A stretch of DNA of 64,000 bases from Acinetobacter chinensis (GCF_002165375.2 NZ_CP032134.1:1426001-1490000), one strand, 5' to 3'. Counted from the first letter of the stretch, positions 7,284-16,585 are shown. Notes: generated by a model not told the origin, from the letters alone. Program-made: numbers and translations.

Positions 7284-7553
7284 ATGGAAGTGATAGGATA
7301 TTTACACAATGCTGACCTTATTCTTGAGGGTGAGCAGGGTATGGCAATTATCGGTGGCAGCAGTTATGTACTGAGTCTGGGTGATAAAGTCATGATCAGA
7401 CAGTGCATAGATCAGGATGCACATATCTATCAGGTACAGATTTCATTTGCAGGTGCAGAGCACAGTATGTTGCACGATGATGAAATTTTAATAAAATTTG
7501 AAGGCTGTAAAGACAAATTACAACAGTACATTCAGGCAAGCACAGTACACTAA
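7284..7553 (+). CDS. Small conserved-looking protein, unknown
   Basis: 89 residues from the ATG at 7284, chosen because AGGGAG lies 8 bases upstream; a GTG at 7266 is in frame but has no such signal. There is no signal peptide or membrane segment. The N-terminal half (GYLHNADLILEGEQGMAI) looks like compact beta-structure. It is a single-gene unit ending in a terminator at 7576. I do not recognise it. Confidence 0.65.
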   Translation: MEVIGYLHNADLILEGEQGMAIIGGSSYVLSLGDKVMIRQCIDQDAHIYQVQISFAGAEHSMLHDDEILIKFEGCKDKLQQYIQASTVH

Positions 7554-7575
7554 GGTTGAATATCTTAAACTGAAG

Positions 7576-7603
7576 AAAAAGGGCAACATGGGTTGCCTTT
7601 TTT
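7576..7603 (+). terminator. Rho-independent terminator
   Basis: Stem GGCAAC / GTTGCC, extended by A-T pairs, loop ATGG, T6 tail; 23 bases after the small gene at 7284. Confidence 0.85.
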
Positions 7604-7618
7604 AATGAATGAAAAATA

Positions 7619-7741
7619 CAGTCAAAAGTTAAGACCGTTTTGGTGAAATTGCTTAAGATTCAGCAATTATGATGAGCATCATTTAGTTAGAAAATAATGG
7701 GCATCACAAAGAAACACTTTCTGTGCATTAACTTTTGACTG
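7619..7741. repeat. Pair of 14-base inverted repeats upstream of acnB
   Basis: CAGTCAAAAGTTAA (7619-7632) is the exact reverse complement of TTAACTTTTGACTG (7728-7741); 95 bases lie between. The right arm contains the -35 of the proposed acnB promoter. Confidence 0.6.
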
Positions 7742-7756
7742 GATTTTTAGTAAAAT
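7728..7756 (+). promoter_or_regulatory. Candidate acnB promoter
   Basis: TTAACT (7728-7733) and TAAAAT (7751-7756) with a 17-base spacer, about 80 bases before the GTG start of acnB. The -35 lies inside the right arm of the 14-base inverted repeat. Confidence 0.5.
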
Positions 7757-7834
7757 TTGACAGTCCATATTGCATGTAAAGCTTTTACTAAGCTGGAATT
7801 TACAGGCAATTTTTTAAAAAAGAGGAATAACACC

Positions 7835-10474
7835 GTGCTAGAAGCTTACCGCCAACACGTTGAAGAACGTGCCGCACTCGGAGTCCCACCGAAGCCACTT
7901 GACGATGCTCAGACTGCTGACCTGGTTGAATTATTAAAAAATCCACCAGCAGGCGAAGAAGCATTTTTAGTTGATTTGCTTGAAAACCGTGTTCCTGCAG
8001 GTGTTGACCAGGCTGCTTATGTTAAAGCTGCATTCCTGGCTGCTGTCGCAAAAGGCGAAGCTGCATCTCCATTAGTATCTAAAGAACGTGCTGTTTACTT
8101 ACTGGGTACTATGCTTGGTGGTTATAACGTAGCTCCTTTAGTTGCATTACTTGACGATGCTGCACTGGCGGGTCTTGCTGCAGAAGCGTTAAAGAAAACT
8201 CTTCTTGTATTTGATGCGTTCCATGACGTTGCTGAAAAAGCAAAAGCGGGTAATGCAAATGCACAGGCAGTTATGCAATCCTGGGCTGATGCTGAATGGT
8301 TCACTAGCCGTAAAGACGTTCCAACTGAAATCAAACTTACTGTTTTCAAAGTAACTGGCGAAACAAACACAGACGACCTGTCACCTGCACAGGACGCTTG
8401 GAGCCGTCCAGATATTCCATTACATGCAAATGCAATGCTGAAAAACGTACGAGACGGTATCAACCCAGAAGTTCCTGGTGAAGTTGGTCCGTTAAACCAG
8501 ATTAAAGACCTTGTTGCTAAAGGTAATCAGGTTGCTTACGTTGGTGACGTTGTTGGTACAGGTTCAAGCCGTAAATCAGCAACTAACTCTGTTCTTTGGT
8601 TCTTTGGTGATGACATTGCTCACATCCCGAACAAAAAAGACGGTGGTTACTGCTTAGGTTCTAAAATCGCTCCGATTTTCTTCAACACTATGGAAGATGC
8701 AGGCGCGTTACCAATCGAAATCGATGTTCAGAACATGAACATGGGTGACGAAATCGTTCTGAATATCGATCACGCTGCTGCAAAAGTAACTGCATCTAAA
8801 AACGGTGCTGTGATTGCAGAAGCTGAACTGAAAACTCCAGTACTTTTAGACGAAGTACGTGCGGGTGGTCGTATTAACCTGATCGTTGGTCGTGGTTTGA
8901 CGACTAAAGCGCGTGAAGCTTTAGGTCTGCCAGTATCTACTCTGTTCCGTACACCAGTTCAGCCTGCTGCGACTGGCAAAGGCTTTACTCAAGCTCAGAA
9001 AATGGTTGGTCGCGCTTGTGGTCTTCCTGAAGGTCAAGGTGTACTTCCAGGTACTTACTGTGAACCTAAGATGACGACTGTTGGTTCTCAGGATACAACT
9101 GGTCCGATGACTCGTGACGAACTGAAAGACTTAGCTTGCTTAGGTTTCTCTGCTGACCTGGTTATGCAATCTTTCTGTCACACAGCTGCTTATCCAAAGC
9201 CAGTTGACGTTCAAATGCAACACTCGCTTCCTGATTTCATCATGAACCGTGGTGGTGTATCACTACGCCCAGGTGACGGTATTATCCACTCCTGGTTAAA
9301 CCGTATGCTTCTTCCAGATACAGTTGGTACTGGTGGTGACTCACATACTCGTTTCCCAATCGGTATTTCTTTCCCAGCAGGTTCTGGTCTTGTAGCGTTC
9401 GCTGCAGCAACTGGTGTTATGCCACTTGATATGCCCGAATCTATTCTTGTTAAGTTCAAGGGTAAAATGCAACCTGGTATCACTCTACGTGACCTTGTAC
9501 ATGCAATCCCTTATGTTGCGATTCAACAAGGTGACTTAACTGTAGAGAAGAAAGGTAAGAAAAACATCTTCTCTGGTCGTATCCTTGAGATCGACTTAAC
9601 AGAAATGGAAACTGACTTAACTGTTGAGCAAGCATTCGAACTTTCTGATGCTTCTGCTGAACGTTCTGCTGCTGGTTGTTCTATCACGCTTTCTGAAGAG
9701 AAAGTTGCTGAATACCTTAAATCAAACATTACAATGTTGAAATGGATGATTTCTGAAGGTTATGGCGATGCGCGTACTATGGCTCGTCGTGTTGAGAACA
9801 TGGAAAAATGGTTAGCGAATCCATCACTTCTTAAAGCTGATGCTGATGCTGAATACACTAAAGTGTATGAAATTGACCTTGCTACAATCACTGAGCCAGT
9901 TCTTTGCTGTCCAAACGATCCAGATGATGCGAAACTGTTATCTGACGTTCAGGGCGTGAAAATTGACGAAGTATTCGTTGGTTCTTGTATGACTAACATC
10001 GGTCACTTCCGTGCAGCGGGTAAACTTTTAGAGAAAGTTCCTGGTGGTTCTTTATCTACCCGTCTTTGGTTAGCTCCTCCAACTCGTATGGACGAACGCC
10101 AGTTGATGGAAGAAGGTTTCTACAATACTTATGGTAAAGCTGGCGCGCGTACTGAAATGCCAGGTTGTTCATTATGTATGGGTAACCAGGCACGTGTAGC
10201 TCCGAACACTACTTGTGTATCGACTTCTACCCGTAACTTCCCGAACCGTTTAGGTCAAGGTGCGAACGTTTACTTAGCTTCTGCTGAACTTGCTTCTGTT
10301 GCTGCTGTACTTGGTAAATTACCAACTCCAGAAGAATATCAACAGTATGCAGCTCAGATTGACAGCATGTCTGCTGACATCTATCAATACTTAAGCTTCG
10401 ACAAAATGGAAACGTATACTGACGCTTCTAAAGACGTTGATACTAAGAAAATTGCTGCTGCTCAATTGTCTTAA
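7835..10474 (+). CDS. acnB: Aconitate hydratase B
   Basis: Interconverts citrate and isocitrate in the TCA cycle; cytoplasmic, with a 4Fe-4S cluster. The GTG at 7835 is chosen as start because AGAGGAATAACACC precedes it and the protein then begins MLEAYRQHVEERAALG as AcnB does, giving 879 residues (family about 865). Visible features: N-terminal HEAT-like region (about 1-160), swivel domain with TDDLSPAQDAWSRPD and GTGSSRKSATNS, and cluster ligands Cys718 (GSCMTNIGHF), Cys778 and Cys781 (PGCSLCMGNQ). Codon use is noticeably more regular than in the neighbours, as expected for a highly expressed gene. It is monocistronic with its own terminator. Confidence 0.98.
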   Translation: MLEAYRQHVEERAALGVPPKPLDDAQTADLVELLKNPPAGEEAFLVDLLENRVPAGVDQAAYVKAAFLAAVAKGEAASPLVSKERAVYLLGTMLGGYNVAPLVALLDDAALAGLAAEALKKTLLVFDAFHDVAEKAKAGNANAQAVMQSWADAEWFTSRKDVPTEIKLTVFKVTGETNTDDLSPAQDAWSRPDIPLHANAMLKNVRDGINPEVPGEVGPLNQIKDLVAKGNQVAYVGDVVGTGSSRKSATNSVLWFFGDDIAHIPNKKDGGYCLGSKIAPIFFNTMEDAGALPIEIDVQNMNMGDEIVLNIDHAAAKVTASKNGAVIAEAELKTPVLLDEVRAGGRINLIVGRGLTTKAREALGLPVSTLFRTPVQPAATGKGFTQAQKMVGRACGLPEGQGVLPGTYCEPKMTTVGSQDTTGPMTRDELKDLACLGFSADLVMQSFCHTAAYPKPVDVQMQHSLPDFIMNRGGVSLRPGDGIIHSWLNRMLLPDTVGTGGDSHTRFPIGISFPAGSGLVAFAAATGVMPLDMPESILVKFKGKMQPGITLRDLVHAIPYVAIQQGDLTVEKKGKKNIFSGRILEIDLTEMETDLTVEQAFELSDASAERSAAGCSITLSEEKVAEYLKSNITMLKWMISEGYGDARTMARRVENMEKWLANPSLLKADADAEYTKVYEIDLATITEPVLCCPNDPDDAKLLSDVQGVKIDEVFVGSCMTNIGHFRAAGKLLEKVPGGSLSTRLWLAPPTRMDERQLMEEGFYNTYGKAGARTEMPGCSLCMGNQARVAPNTTCVSTSTRNFPNRLGQGANVYLASAELASVAAVLGKLPTPEEYQQYAAQIDSMSADIYQYLSFDKMETYTDASKDVDTKKIAAAQLS

Positions 10475-10490
10475 TTGATTAAGTAGTTAA

Positions 10491-10522
10491 AATAAGGGCT
10501 GATTATTCGGCCCTTATTTTTT
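10491..10522 (+). terminator. Rho-independent terminator of acnB
   Basis: 9-bp stem AATAAGGGC / GCCCTTATT, loop of 10, followed by T6; 16 bases after the acnB stop. Confidence 0.9.
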
Positions 10523-10531
10523 GATAATAAA

Positions 10532-11113
10532 ATGAAAAGTATCCCAAATTTACAAGACTATAAAATTGAACTCCTACAAATATTGAGTAATACAAAAGAT
10601 GTTGAATTATTAAAAGAAAGTTTAAGAAAATTATTCTTAGATATTTTAAAGAATTATTCTTATATGTCTTTGCCCGAATTTAAAATTGTGCTCACTGAGA
10701 GTTTGAAATTTTCAGCTTGGTATCAAGATCCTGATGCAATCACTGAAACATTAAGTATTCATCAGGGAAAATGTGATTTATATTTATGGAAATGTGCAGA
10801 TCAAAAATGGTATTTAGATGATTTATATGATGATATTAATGAAATTACAGAACAGATTTTAGCTAGAATTCCAATTTTTCATTTAATTCCTGAAAATCCA
10901 AGAGAAGTGAAGATTTTGCTTGAAAGTGGTTTGATGGTGTTTAAGCCAGAAATGTTTCCTGTCTTTTCGAAGATCGAACCGAATGATTTAAATGAAGTTT
11001 TGACGTGGGATGATCGCTTTTTATTGGTCGGCACCAAAGTGGAAAATTTAAAAATTTATAGTTTAGAAGAATGGGGTGGTTTGGTTGGACGTGAGAATTT
11101 TTATAGAGGTTAA
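10532..11113 (+). CDS. AT-rich gene for a 193-residue protein, unknown
   Basis: Cytoplasmic-looking, acidic protein of 193 residues with no signal peptide. The sequence is helical in the first half (KIELLQILSNTKDVELLKESL) and aromatic in the middle (LYLWKCADQKWYLDDLYDDI). Base composition is much more AT-rich than in acnB or mqo. Its ATG lies 10 bases after the acnB terminator and has no visible ribosome binding site. First of three orphan genes between acnB and mqo. The look resembles small immunity-type proteins, but no family is recognised. Confidence 0.7.
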   Translation: MKSIPNLQDYKIELLQILSNTKDVELLKESLRKLFLDILKNYSYMSLPEFKIVLTESLKFSAWYQDPDAITETLSIHQGKCDLYLWKCADQKWYLDDLYDDINEITEQILARIPIFHLIPENPREVKILLESGLMVFKPEMFPVFSKIEPNDLNEVLTWDDRFLLVGTKVENLKIYSLEEWGGLVGRENFYRG

Positions 11114-11182
11114 GGTTTTAATTTATTGATAAATAAATTAACTTGAGTTAAAAACAAGAATGTATTAACTGGTTACTATTTT

Positions 11183-11737
11183 ATGGATGAGATAGAGATA
11201 CCAAAAGAATTATTGAATGAAGTTTGCCACACCACAACTGCCCACTCTTTTATTAATATCTATGAAACTGGATTTATTTTGGTTAATCCTGATTCATGTA
11301 ATCAAAAATATTCTAGACACGGGATTAGAGTAGGTGAAACTAAGCAAACTTATGTTCAAGAGTTAGAAGGCATAAGTGTTTTTGATTTTAAAAATTTTTC
11401 ACAAGTGGATTATGATACTTATACAAAAGAATCATGGGATGTATTGTCTGCTGATTTATATAAATTTATACCAAGTCATGAAAGTAATGATGGTATCTCT
11501 ATTTGGATTATTATTGATGCGCTAAAAAGTGGAAAATATTTAAATCGAAATAAACTTTATGAAAAATGGAATGAGAAAAATCGAGATAGTGCTAAATTTA
11601 TACCCAAAGTGGAAGCAGCTTTTCTTGAGGATATTCCTATCAAATGGATTAAGAAAGTATGTATATATGATATTTCAAAAAAAACTTTTCAGGCTTTAGA
11701 TTCGGTTGAAGCATATCATTATGTTAAAAACAGGTGA
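11183..11737 (+). CDS. AT-rich gene for a 184-residue protein, unknown
   Basis: 184 residues, no signal or membrane segment, Tyr- and Ile-rich. A region near residues 20-60 (AHSFINIYETGFILVNPDS, then HGIRVGETKQTY) has a faint resemblance to ADP-ribosyltransferase-like folds with an N-terminal His and later Tyr residues, but I cannot support that with a catalytic motif. It follows the previous orphan after 69 bases, and like it is AT-rich with a poor ribosome binding site. Confidence 0.65.
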   Translation: MDEIEIPKELLNEVCHTTTAHSFINIYETGFILVNPDSCNQKYSRHGIRVGETKQTYVQELEGISVFDFKNFSQVDYDTYTKESWDVLSADLYKFIPSHESNDGISIWIIIDALKSGKYLNRNKLYEKWNEKNRDSAKFIPKVEAAFLEDIPIKWIKKVCIYDISKKTFQALDSVEAYHYVKNR

Positions 11738-11796
11738 ATTAATCAGTAATATCCATATAAAGAATTATCCTTAGATTTTAACTTGGAATAAATCAA

Positions 11797-12012
11797 GTGC
11801 CCAAACAATCTCGATTCCTCTGTATAGGCGGTTTCCTCAACGGAACACAAGTCAAAGACCAAGGCGACAGCTTTGTCTGTATCGAAAATGGTAAACAAAT
11901 CACTTATTTCAAAAAAGAAATTTTCAATCAGGATGCTTGGGATCATGATTACTATGTCTGTGAAACAACCAGTGATTTAGACGCTAAAAAATGGGTCTAT
12001 GACATAGAGTAA
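11797..12012 (+). CDS. Small protein, unknown
   Basis: 71 residues from a GTG at 11797. Contains two cysteines (FLCIGG, SFVCIE) and a Tyr/Asp-rich C-terminal half (AWDHDYYVCETTSDLD). No membrane segment. Third gene of the orphan set between acnB and mqo. Less AT-rich than the two before it. Ends just before a bidirectional terminator. Family unknown. Confidence 0.55.
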   Translation: MPKQSRFLCIGGFLNGTQVKDQGDSFVCIENGKQITYFKKEIFNQDAWDHDYYVCETTSDLDAKKWVYDIE

Positions 12013-12052
12013 GCATTTTAAAAGCAAATTTTAAAAGTGAACTTAAGAAGTA

Positions 12053-12084
12053 AAAAAAGATGAGCAAATTGCTCATCTTTTTTA
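12053..12084. terminator. Bidirectional terminator between converging genes
   Basis: AAAAAAGATGAGCAA and TTGCTCATCTTTTTT flank a single A at 12068, giving a near-perfect palindrome with A-run on one side and T-run on the other. It can serve the small gene ending at 12012 and mqo from the other strand. Confidence 0.9.
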
Positions 12085-12100
12085 TTGAAAGGCTTATATA

Positions 12101-13744
12101 TTACTGAGCATTTGCCACAGCAGGAGTACTGACAGTTGCATCATTGGCAGCTTTACGCGCAGGCGTATAATTCAAACCAAGTGTAGAACTGGTATAAGTA
12201 CGAACCTGATCAAGCAGAGCAGGGTTTGCATTTAAATCCTGTTGATACGATTTTACAATCTCATGCAACTTAGGATTCCACTTACCTTTAACCTGTTCAG
12301 GGAAAGCTTTTTCCATCAAATTCAACATAATATATGGAGAAGTTGAAGCACCAGGTGAAGCACCTAACAACGCAGTGATTGAACCATCTTTAGAAGCAAA
12401 AATCTCAGTACCAAACTGTAAGGTTGCATCCTTACCTGGAACTTTCTTAATGATCTGAACACGTTGACCACCCTGGTTTAATTTCCAGTCTTCAAACTTC
12501 GCATCAGGATAATATTTCTTCAACTCATTAAACTGATCTTTTTGAGACATCGCAACCTGGCTGACTAAATATTTCACCAGATCAAGATTTTCCATACCAA
12601 TCGTTGCCATTGGAATCACGTTATTTTTATTGGTTGCATCCATCAAATCAAACTGAGAACCATTTTTAAGGAACTTGTTTGAATAAGTTGCAAATGGTCC
12701 AAACAGAACATATTTTTTGCCATCAATATAACGTGTATCAATATGTGGAACTGACATAGGAGGCGCGCCTAATTCAGGCTTACCATAAACTTTTGCAGTA
12801 TGTTGTGAAGTCACCGCTGGATTATCCGTCATCAGGAAAATACCGCCAATCGGGAAGCCCGCATATTGTTTGGTTTCTTCCAGACCCGTCATCTGTAGAA
12901 GTCTGATCGCAGCACCACCCGCGCCAATAAATACATGACGGGTTTTCACGTGACTTTCTGTTTTATCTTTTAGATTTTTAAATGAAACTGTCCAGGTCTT
13001 ATCCGCATTTGGACTGATACCGGTTACTTCAGTTGAAGTTTCAACTTTAAAGTTAGACTGTTTTTGTAAATGGTTAATTAACTGAGAGGTAATCGCACCA
13101 TAGTTTACATCTGAACCGACTTCCATACGTGTTGCAGCAACTTTCTGATTTGGATCACGACCTTGCATGACCAAAGGTGCCCATTGCTTAATCTCAGCAG
13201 GGTTTTCAGTATACTTTAAACCCTCAAACATCGGGCTTTGAAGCATCGCTTCGTGGCGTTTTTTCATATAAGGAACGCTGTCACCCCAAACAAATGCAAT
13301 ATGAGGAACAGGGTTGATAAAGCTTTTAGGCTCATCTAAAACGCCATTTTTAACCTGATAAGACCAGAACTGCTTACTGACTTCAAACTGTGATGCAGTA
13401 TCAATGGCTTTTTTAATATCGACTTTACCGTCTTTTTCAGGCGTGTAGTTCATTTCCATAAAGCCAGAGTGACCCGTACCCGCATTATTTAAACCTGCAG
13501 AACTTTCCTGAGCGACCTGGTCCAGTCGTTCATACATCTGGATTTTCCAATCAGGTTCCAGCTCATTCAGATAAGTCCCTAAGGTTGCACTCATGATCCC
13601 GCCACCAATCAGAACCACATCTACAATTGGTTCATCATTTTTAGTTGTAACGGTTTTCGAGGCAATAGGGCGAAACAGGAAGACAAGACCGAGCAGGAGA
13701 AAAATAACGATCAAAATGATCAGGTATTTTAAAAATTTCTTCAT
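12101..13744 (-). CDS. mqo: Malate:quinone oxidoreductase
   Basis: Membrane-associated FAD enzyme that oxidises malate to oxaloacetate and passes electrons to quinone, replacing or supplementing NAD-dependent malate dehydrogenase. 547 residues. Visible: an N-terminal hydrophobic anchor (about residues 5-25), a dinucleotide-binding VDVVLIGGGIMSATLG (41-56), the Mqo-typical ERLDQVAQESSAGLNNAGTG (74-93) and GASPGASTSPYIM near the C-terminus. The C-terminal tail is Ala-rich. It shares a bidirectional terminator with the orphan genes and faces them. The N-terminal anchor is longer than in E. coli Mqo. Confidence 0.97.
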   Translation of the reverse strand: MKKFLKYLIILIVIFLLLGLVFLFRPIASKTVTTKNDEPIVDVVLIGGGIMSATLGTYLNELEPDWKIQMYERLDQVAQESSAGLNNAGTGHSGFMEMNYTPEKDGKVDIKKAIDTASQFEVSKQFWSYQVKNGVLDEPKSFINPVPHIAFVWGDSVPYMKKRHEAMLQSPMFEGLKYTENPAEIKQWAPLVMQGRDPNQKVAATRMEVGSDVNYGAITSQLINHLQKQSNFKVETSTEVTGISPNADKTWTVSFKNLKDKTESHVKTRHVFIGAGGAAIRLLQMTGLEETKQYAGFPIGGIFLMTDNPAVTSQHTAKVYGKPELGAPPMSVPHIDTRYIDGKKYVLFGPFATYSNKFLKNGSQFDLMDATNKNNVIPMATIGMENLDLVKYLVSQVAMSQKDQFNELKKYYPDAKFEDWKLNQGGQRVQIIKKVPGKDATLQFGTEIFASKDGSITALLGASPGASTSPYIMLNLMEKAFPEQVKGKWNPKLHEIVKSYQQDLNANPALLDQVRTYTSSTLGLNYTPARKAANDATVSTPAVANAQ

Positions 13745-14111
13745 TTTTATGGCAGCTAGTGACTGAGTATAGTTTGTAAATAATAATAAACAGAAAGCGT
13801 ATAAATTGTGAACTTATGTAGGCAATGTGTTTAAGTTAAACTAAATAATTGGAATATATAGGTTATTTTTGAACAAGAGAAATATTGAAAAACTGCTGAT
13901 GCAGGAAAGTATACAGCTCACTTTATGCAGAATATAAACCCTGTTTTTTATAAAAAGGGGAAAGGATGGCCTCTTTTTAAAAGAGTGATTAAATATTTTT
14001 AATCGATGATTTAGATAAATTAAATAATTGAAAAATAAGTATATTAAGCTGTGAAAAGCGTAAATTTTCACATATTATTACAATGGGGAATAATATTTTA
14101 TCGGTTGAAAA
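13745..14111. other. Divergent intergenic region, mqo / AAA+ ATPase
   Basis: 367 AT-rich bases holding both divergent promoters. A CTCTTTT-T-AAAAGAG dyad lies near 13971-13985 and a stronger operator-like dyad at 14050-14072. A 76-codon minus frame here (13841-14071) is rejected as low-complexity. Confidence 0.6.
14050..14072 (+). promoter_or_regulatory. Operator-like inverted repeat before the AAA+ gene
   Basis: TGTGAAAA (14050-14057) and TTTTCACA (14065-14072) form a perfect 8-bp dyad with a 7-base centre, 40 bases before the ATG. The size fits a dimeric regulator site. Confidence 0.45.
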
Positions 14112-16466
14112 ATGACAAATTTAGATACGGAAAAGACGGGATATCTGACTCAGCAGTACGATAAAGCTGTCGCTGAACTGGAAGTACAGACAAAAAAATA
14201 CTATGAACTTGAAGCTAAAGCAAAAGAGTATTTACCGGCAGTTGAGCAGGCAGCACGCAGTGCTGAGCATAAGCTGAAAAATTTATGCGAACAAAAAAGT
14301 GCTGATCTGGTTAAACAGGCCAGCAGTGAAAGTTTAACAAAATCTCTGACTCTGGTACCTGCATGCAAATATCCATTTGTAGCCTTTGTAGTCGGACTGA
14401 TTCTGCTTTTCGGAATCCCTTATTTTCTGGGTAAATTTTTCGGACTGATTGTAAGCATTGGTATATATGTCTGGCTTGTAAGAACTGGAATGAAAAAACA
14501 GGGACTCTTAAATACAGCGAAGCAACGTGAATCTATTCAAAAACTGAGTACGTTTCCAGTTTTACTGATGCATTTTTCTGATAAAGAAAGCAGTGACAGC
14601 ACATTTCCATATCTGGCTGTTCGCGCACCGGTAAAGGAGGGTGAGAGTAATACGACGACCTGGAAAATGGACAAACAGTATGGCGATCTGAAAAATGCAG
14701 ATTTTCTTGTGATCAATTCTTCAGCATCCGTAAACAGTGAATTTGCTTTTGTTCATATACCTGAAAATCAGGGGAAACCACAGGTTATTGGTGTTAGAGC
14801 CAACACGGATGGCTGGGACTGGTCTTTATACTGTGAGCTTATGGAGCAGTTGGGTACTCAGGCCAGAGATGAGATCAAAGCGATTCAGAGCTATGCTGAA
14901 CATGCCGAAGAAAGTGGTCGCGCAGGGCAGCAGGTTGATGCTTTATTGCAGCGTATTAAAACTTTAAAAGAAGTTGAAATAAACTGGTCAGATGTTTCAA
15001 TTGAAGAAGAAACACTGGACCGTATTTTAAAACTGGTTGATTTATTTATTTCAGGGCGTAAGCCATCGCCTAAAGGTGTATTGCTGTATGGTCCACCTGG
15101 AACAGGTAAAACCCTGATTGCCCGTAAGCTGGCAAAACATGCAGACTGTCATTTTGAAGCTGTCAATATTGCAGATTTAAAAGCCGGGCACATTGGTCAG
15201 ACTGCACCAAAAGTGAAAGAGCTTTGGAAGCGCTGTCGTGAAAATGCGCCGACTATATTGTTTGTAGATGAATGTGAAAGTGCATTTGCAAAACGTGGCG
15301 GTGTCGATAATGACAGCTTCGGTAATGAACTGGTTCAGACTTTTATTTCTGAATGGGATGGTTTTAATCAGGCAGCAGGTCAGGTTTTTGTCATTGGTGC
15401 AACCAACCGTTTTGATATTCTGGATACCGCGGTATTGTCCCGTTTCACATCAACTGTTGAAATTGGCCTACCAAGTGATAAAGAGCGTCGAAAAATTCTG
15501 GAAAATGAATTCAACCAGGCTGATTTCAAGCTTGAAGTATCCGATGAGCTTGTAACAGAAACGACCGGAATGTCTGGACGGGATATTCATACGCTGGTTG
15601 CGACCCTGGTTGCTGAAAATTTCAATTCAGACCTGGATACCGATAAAATTGTTGAGCAGGTGCGCAAGCTGAGAGGCAAGTCTTCAACGCAGATCAAGAC
15701 TTTATCCTGGGAAGATATCATTTTGCCGGAGCAGTCATTAAATGAGTTTATGAACCTCGGCAAAGAATTACGCAACTCAGAACGTTTGGAAAAAATGGGG
15801 ATTTCCACGCCTAAAGGTATTTTACTTTATGGTCCGCCAGGAACAGGTAAAACTCAGATCGCACGTGTTCTAGCAGGTCAGTCTGGTCTTTCATTTATTG
15901 CAGCAGCAACTTCAGACTTAAAAGCAAATTATACGGGGCAGTCTGGTTCAAAAGTGAAAGCACTGTTTGAGCGTGCACGTTCGCAGGCACCTTGTATCGT
16001 ATTTATTGATGAAATTGATATCGTTGCAGGTTCAAGAGGCGGCAGTTCGGACGGATTTGTTCAGGAGATCGTTGGGCAGTTGCTTCAGGAAATTGATGGA
16101 GTAGCCAGCAAAGCTGGGCAAGTTTTCTTACTGGCAGCGAGTAATCACCCTGACAATATTGATTCTGCTTTGCTTTCCCGCTTTGAGCGAAAAATTGAAA
16201 TCGGTCTGCCGGATGAAAGTTCACGCGCTAAAATTTTAGCTTTATTGTTGCAAAACAAGCCTGTGGATTTTGATGTTGTAACTGAGGCAGAAAATCTGGC
16301 TGCTATCACAGCAGGGTTGTCAGGTCGTGATCTGAGTTCACTGGTGACACGTGCGACACGTAAGGCAGTAAGTCGTGCAATGATGGATGGTGATGATATT
16401 GAGAATATTAAAATCAGTATGGATGATTTAAACAGTGTTTCCAGGGAACTGGAAACAGAAGAATAA
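14112..16466 (+). CDS. Membrane-anchored tandem AAA+ ATPase
   Basis: 784 residues. Order: a coiled-coil-like N-terminus (about 10-80), two adjacent hydrophobic segments (about 94-125), a linker, then two AAA+ modules. Module 1 has Walker A GPPGTGKT (about 326-333) and Walker B ILFVDECE (about 381-388); module 2 has Walker A GPPGTGKT (about 574-581) and Walker B IVFIDEID (about 628-635). Both have arginine-finger-like LSRF segments. The architecture recalls CDC48/p97-type unfoldases but with a membrane anchor and no protease domain, so it may extract or remodel membrane proteins. Monocistronic, with a dyad upstream and a terminator downstream. Substrate unknown. Confidence 0.88.
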   Translation: MTNLDTEKTGYLTQQYDKAVAELEVQTKKYYELEAKAKEYLPAVEQAARSAEHKLKNLCEQKSADLVKQASSESLTKSLTLVPACKYPFVAFVVGLILLFGIPYFLGKFFGLIVSIGIYVWLVRTGMKKQGLLNTAKQRESIQKLSTFPVLLMHFSDKESSDSTFPYLAVRAPVKEGESNTTTWKMDKQYGDLKNADFLVINSSASVNSEFAFVHIPENQGKPQVIGVRANTDGWDWSLYCELMEQLGTQARDEIKAIQSYAEHAEESGRAGQQVDALLQRIKTLKEVEINWSDVSIEEETLDRILKLVDLFISGRKPSPKGVLLYGPPGTGKTLIARKLAKHADCHFEAVNIADLKAGHIGQTAPKVKELWKRCRENAPTILFVDECESAFAKRGGVDNDSFGNELVQTFISEWDGFNQAAGQVFVIGATNRFDILDTAVLSRFTSTVEIGLPSDKERRKILENEFNQADFKLEVSDELVTETTGMSGRDIHTLVATLVAENFNSDLDTDKIVEQVRKLRGKSSTQIKTLSWEDIILPEQSLNEFMNLGKELRNSERLEKMGISTPKGILLYGPPGTGKTQIARVLAGQSGLSFIAAATSDLKANYTGQSGSKVKALFERARSQAPCIVFIDEIDIVAGSRGGSSDGFVQEIVGQLLQEIDGVASKAGQVFLLAASNHPDNIDSALLSRFERKIEIGLPDESSRAKILALLLQNKPVDFDVVTEAENLAAITAGLSGRDLSSLVTRATRKAVSRAMMDGDDIENIKISMDDLNSVSRELETEE

Positions 16467-16487
16467 ACTGTACTGTCAGGACTTCAG

Positions 16488-16526
16488 AACAGATATTGTG
16501 TTGAAAATACAATATCTGTTTTTTTA
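16488..16526 (+). terminator. Rho-independent terminator of the AAA+ gene
   Basis: 12-bp stem AACAGATATTGT / ACAATATCTGTT, loop of 9, followed by T-run; 22 bases after the stop. Confidence 0.9.
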
Positions 16527-16561
16527 ACTTTCTGATTTGCAGATTATAAATTTCAGGCATT

Positions 16562-16585
16562 AAAAAGCCCCATATTTCAGGGGCT
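16562..16585 (-). terminator. Minus-strand rho-independent terminator
   Basis: AGCCCC and GGGGCT pair around a 8-base loop and run into TTTTT on the minus strand. It faces away from any annotated minus-strand protein gene and is taken as the end of the proposed small RNA. Confidence 0.7.

Noticed and set aside
13841..14071. 76-codon minus-strand frame between mqo and the AAA+ gene
   Set aside because: Low-complexity Phe/Ile/Leu/Tyr composition from AT-rich DNA, and it covers the operator-like dyad.
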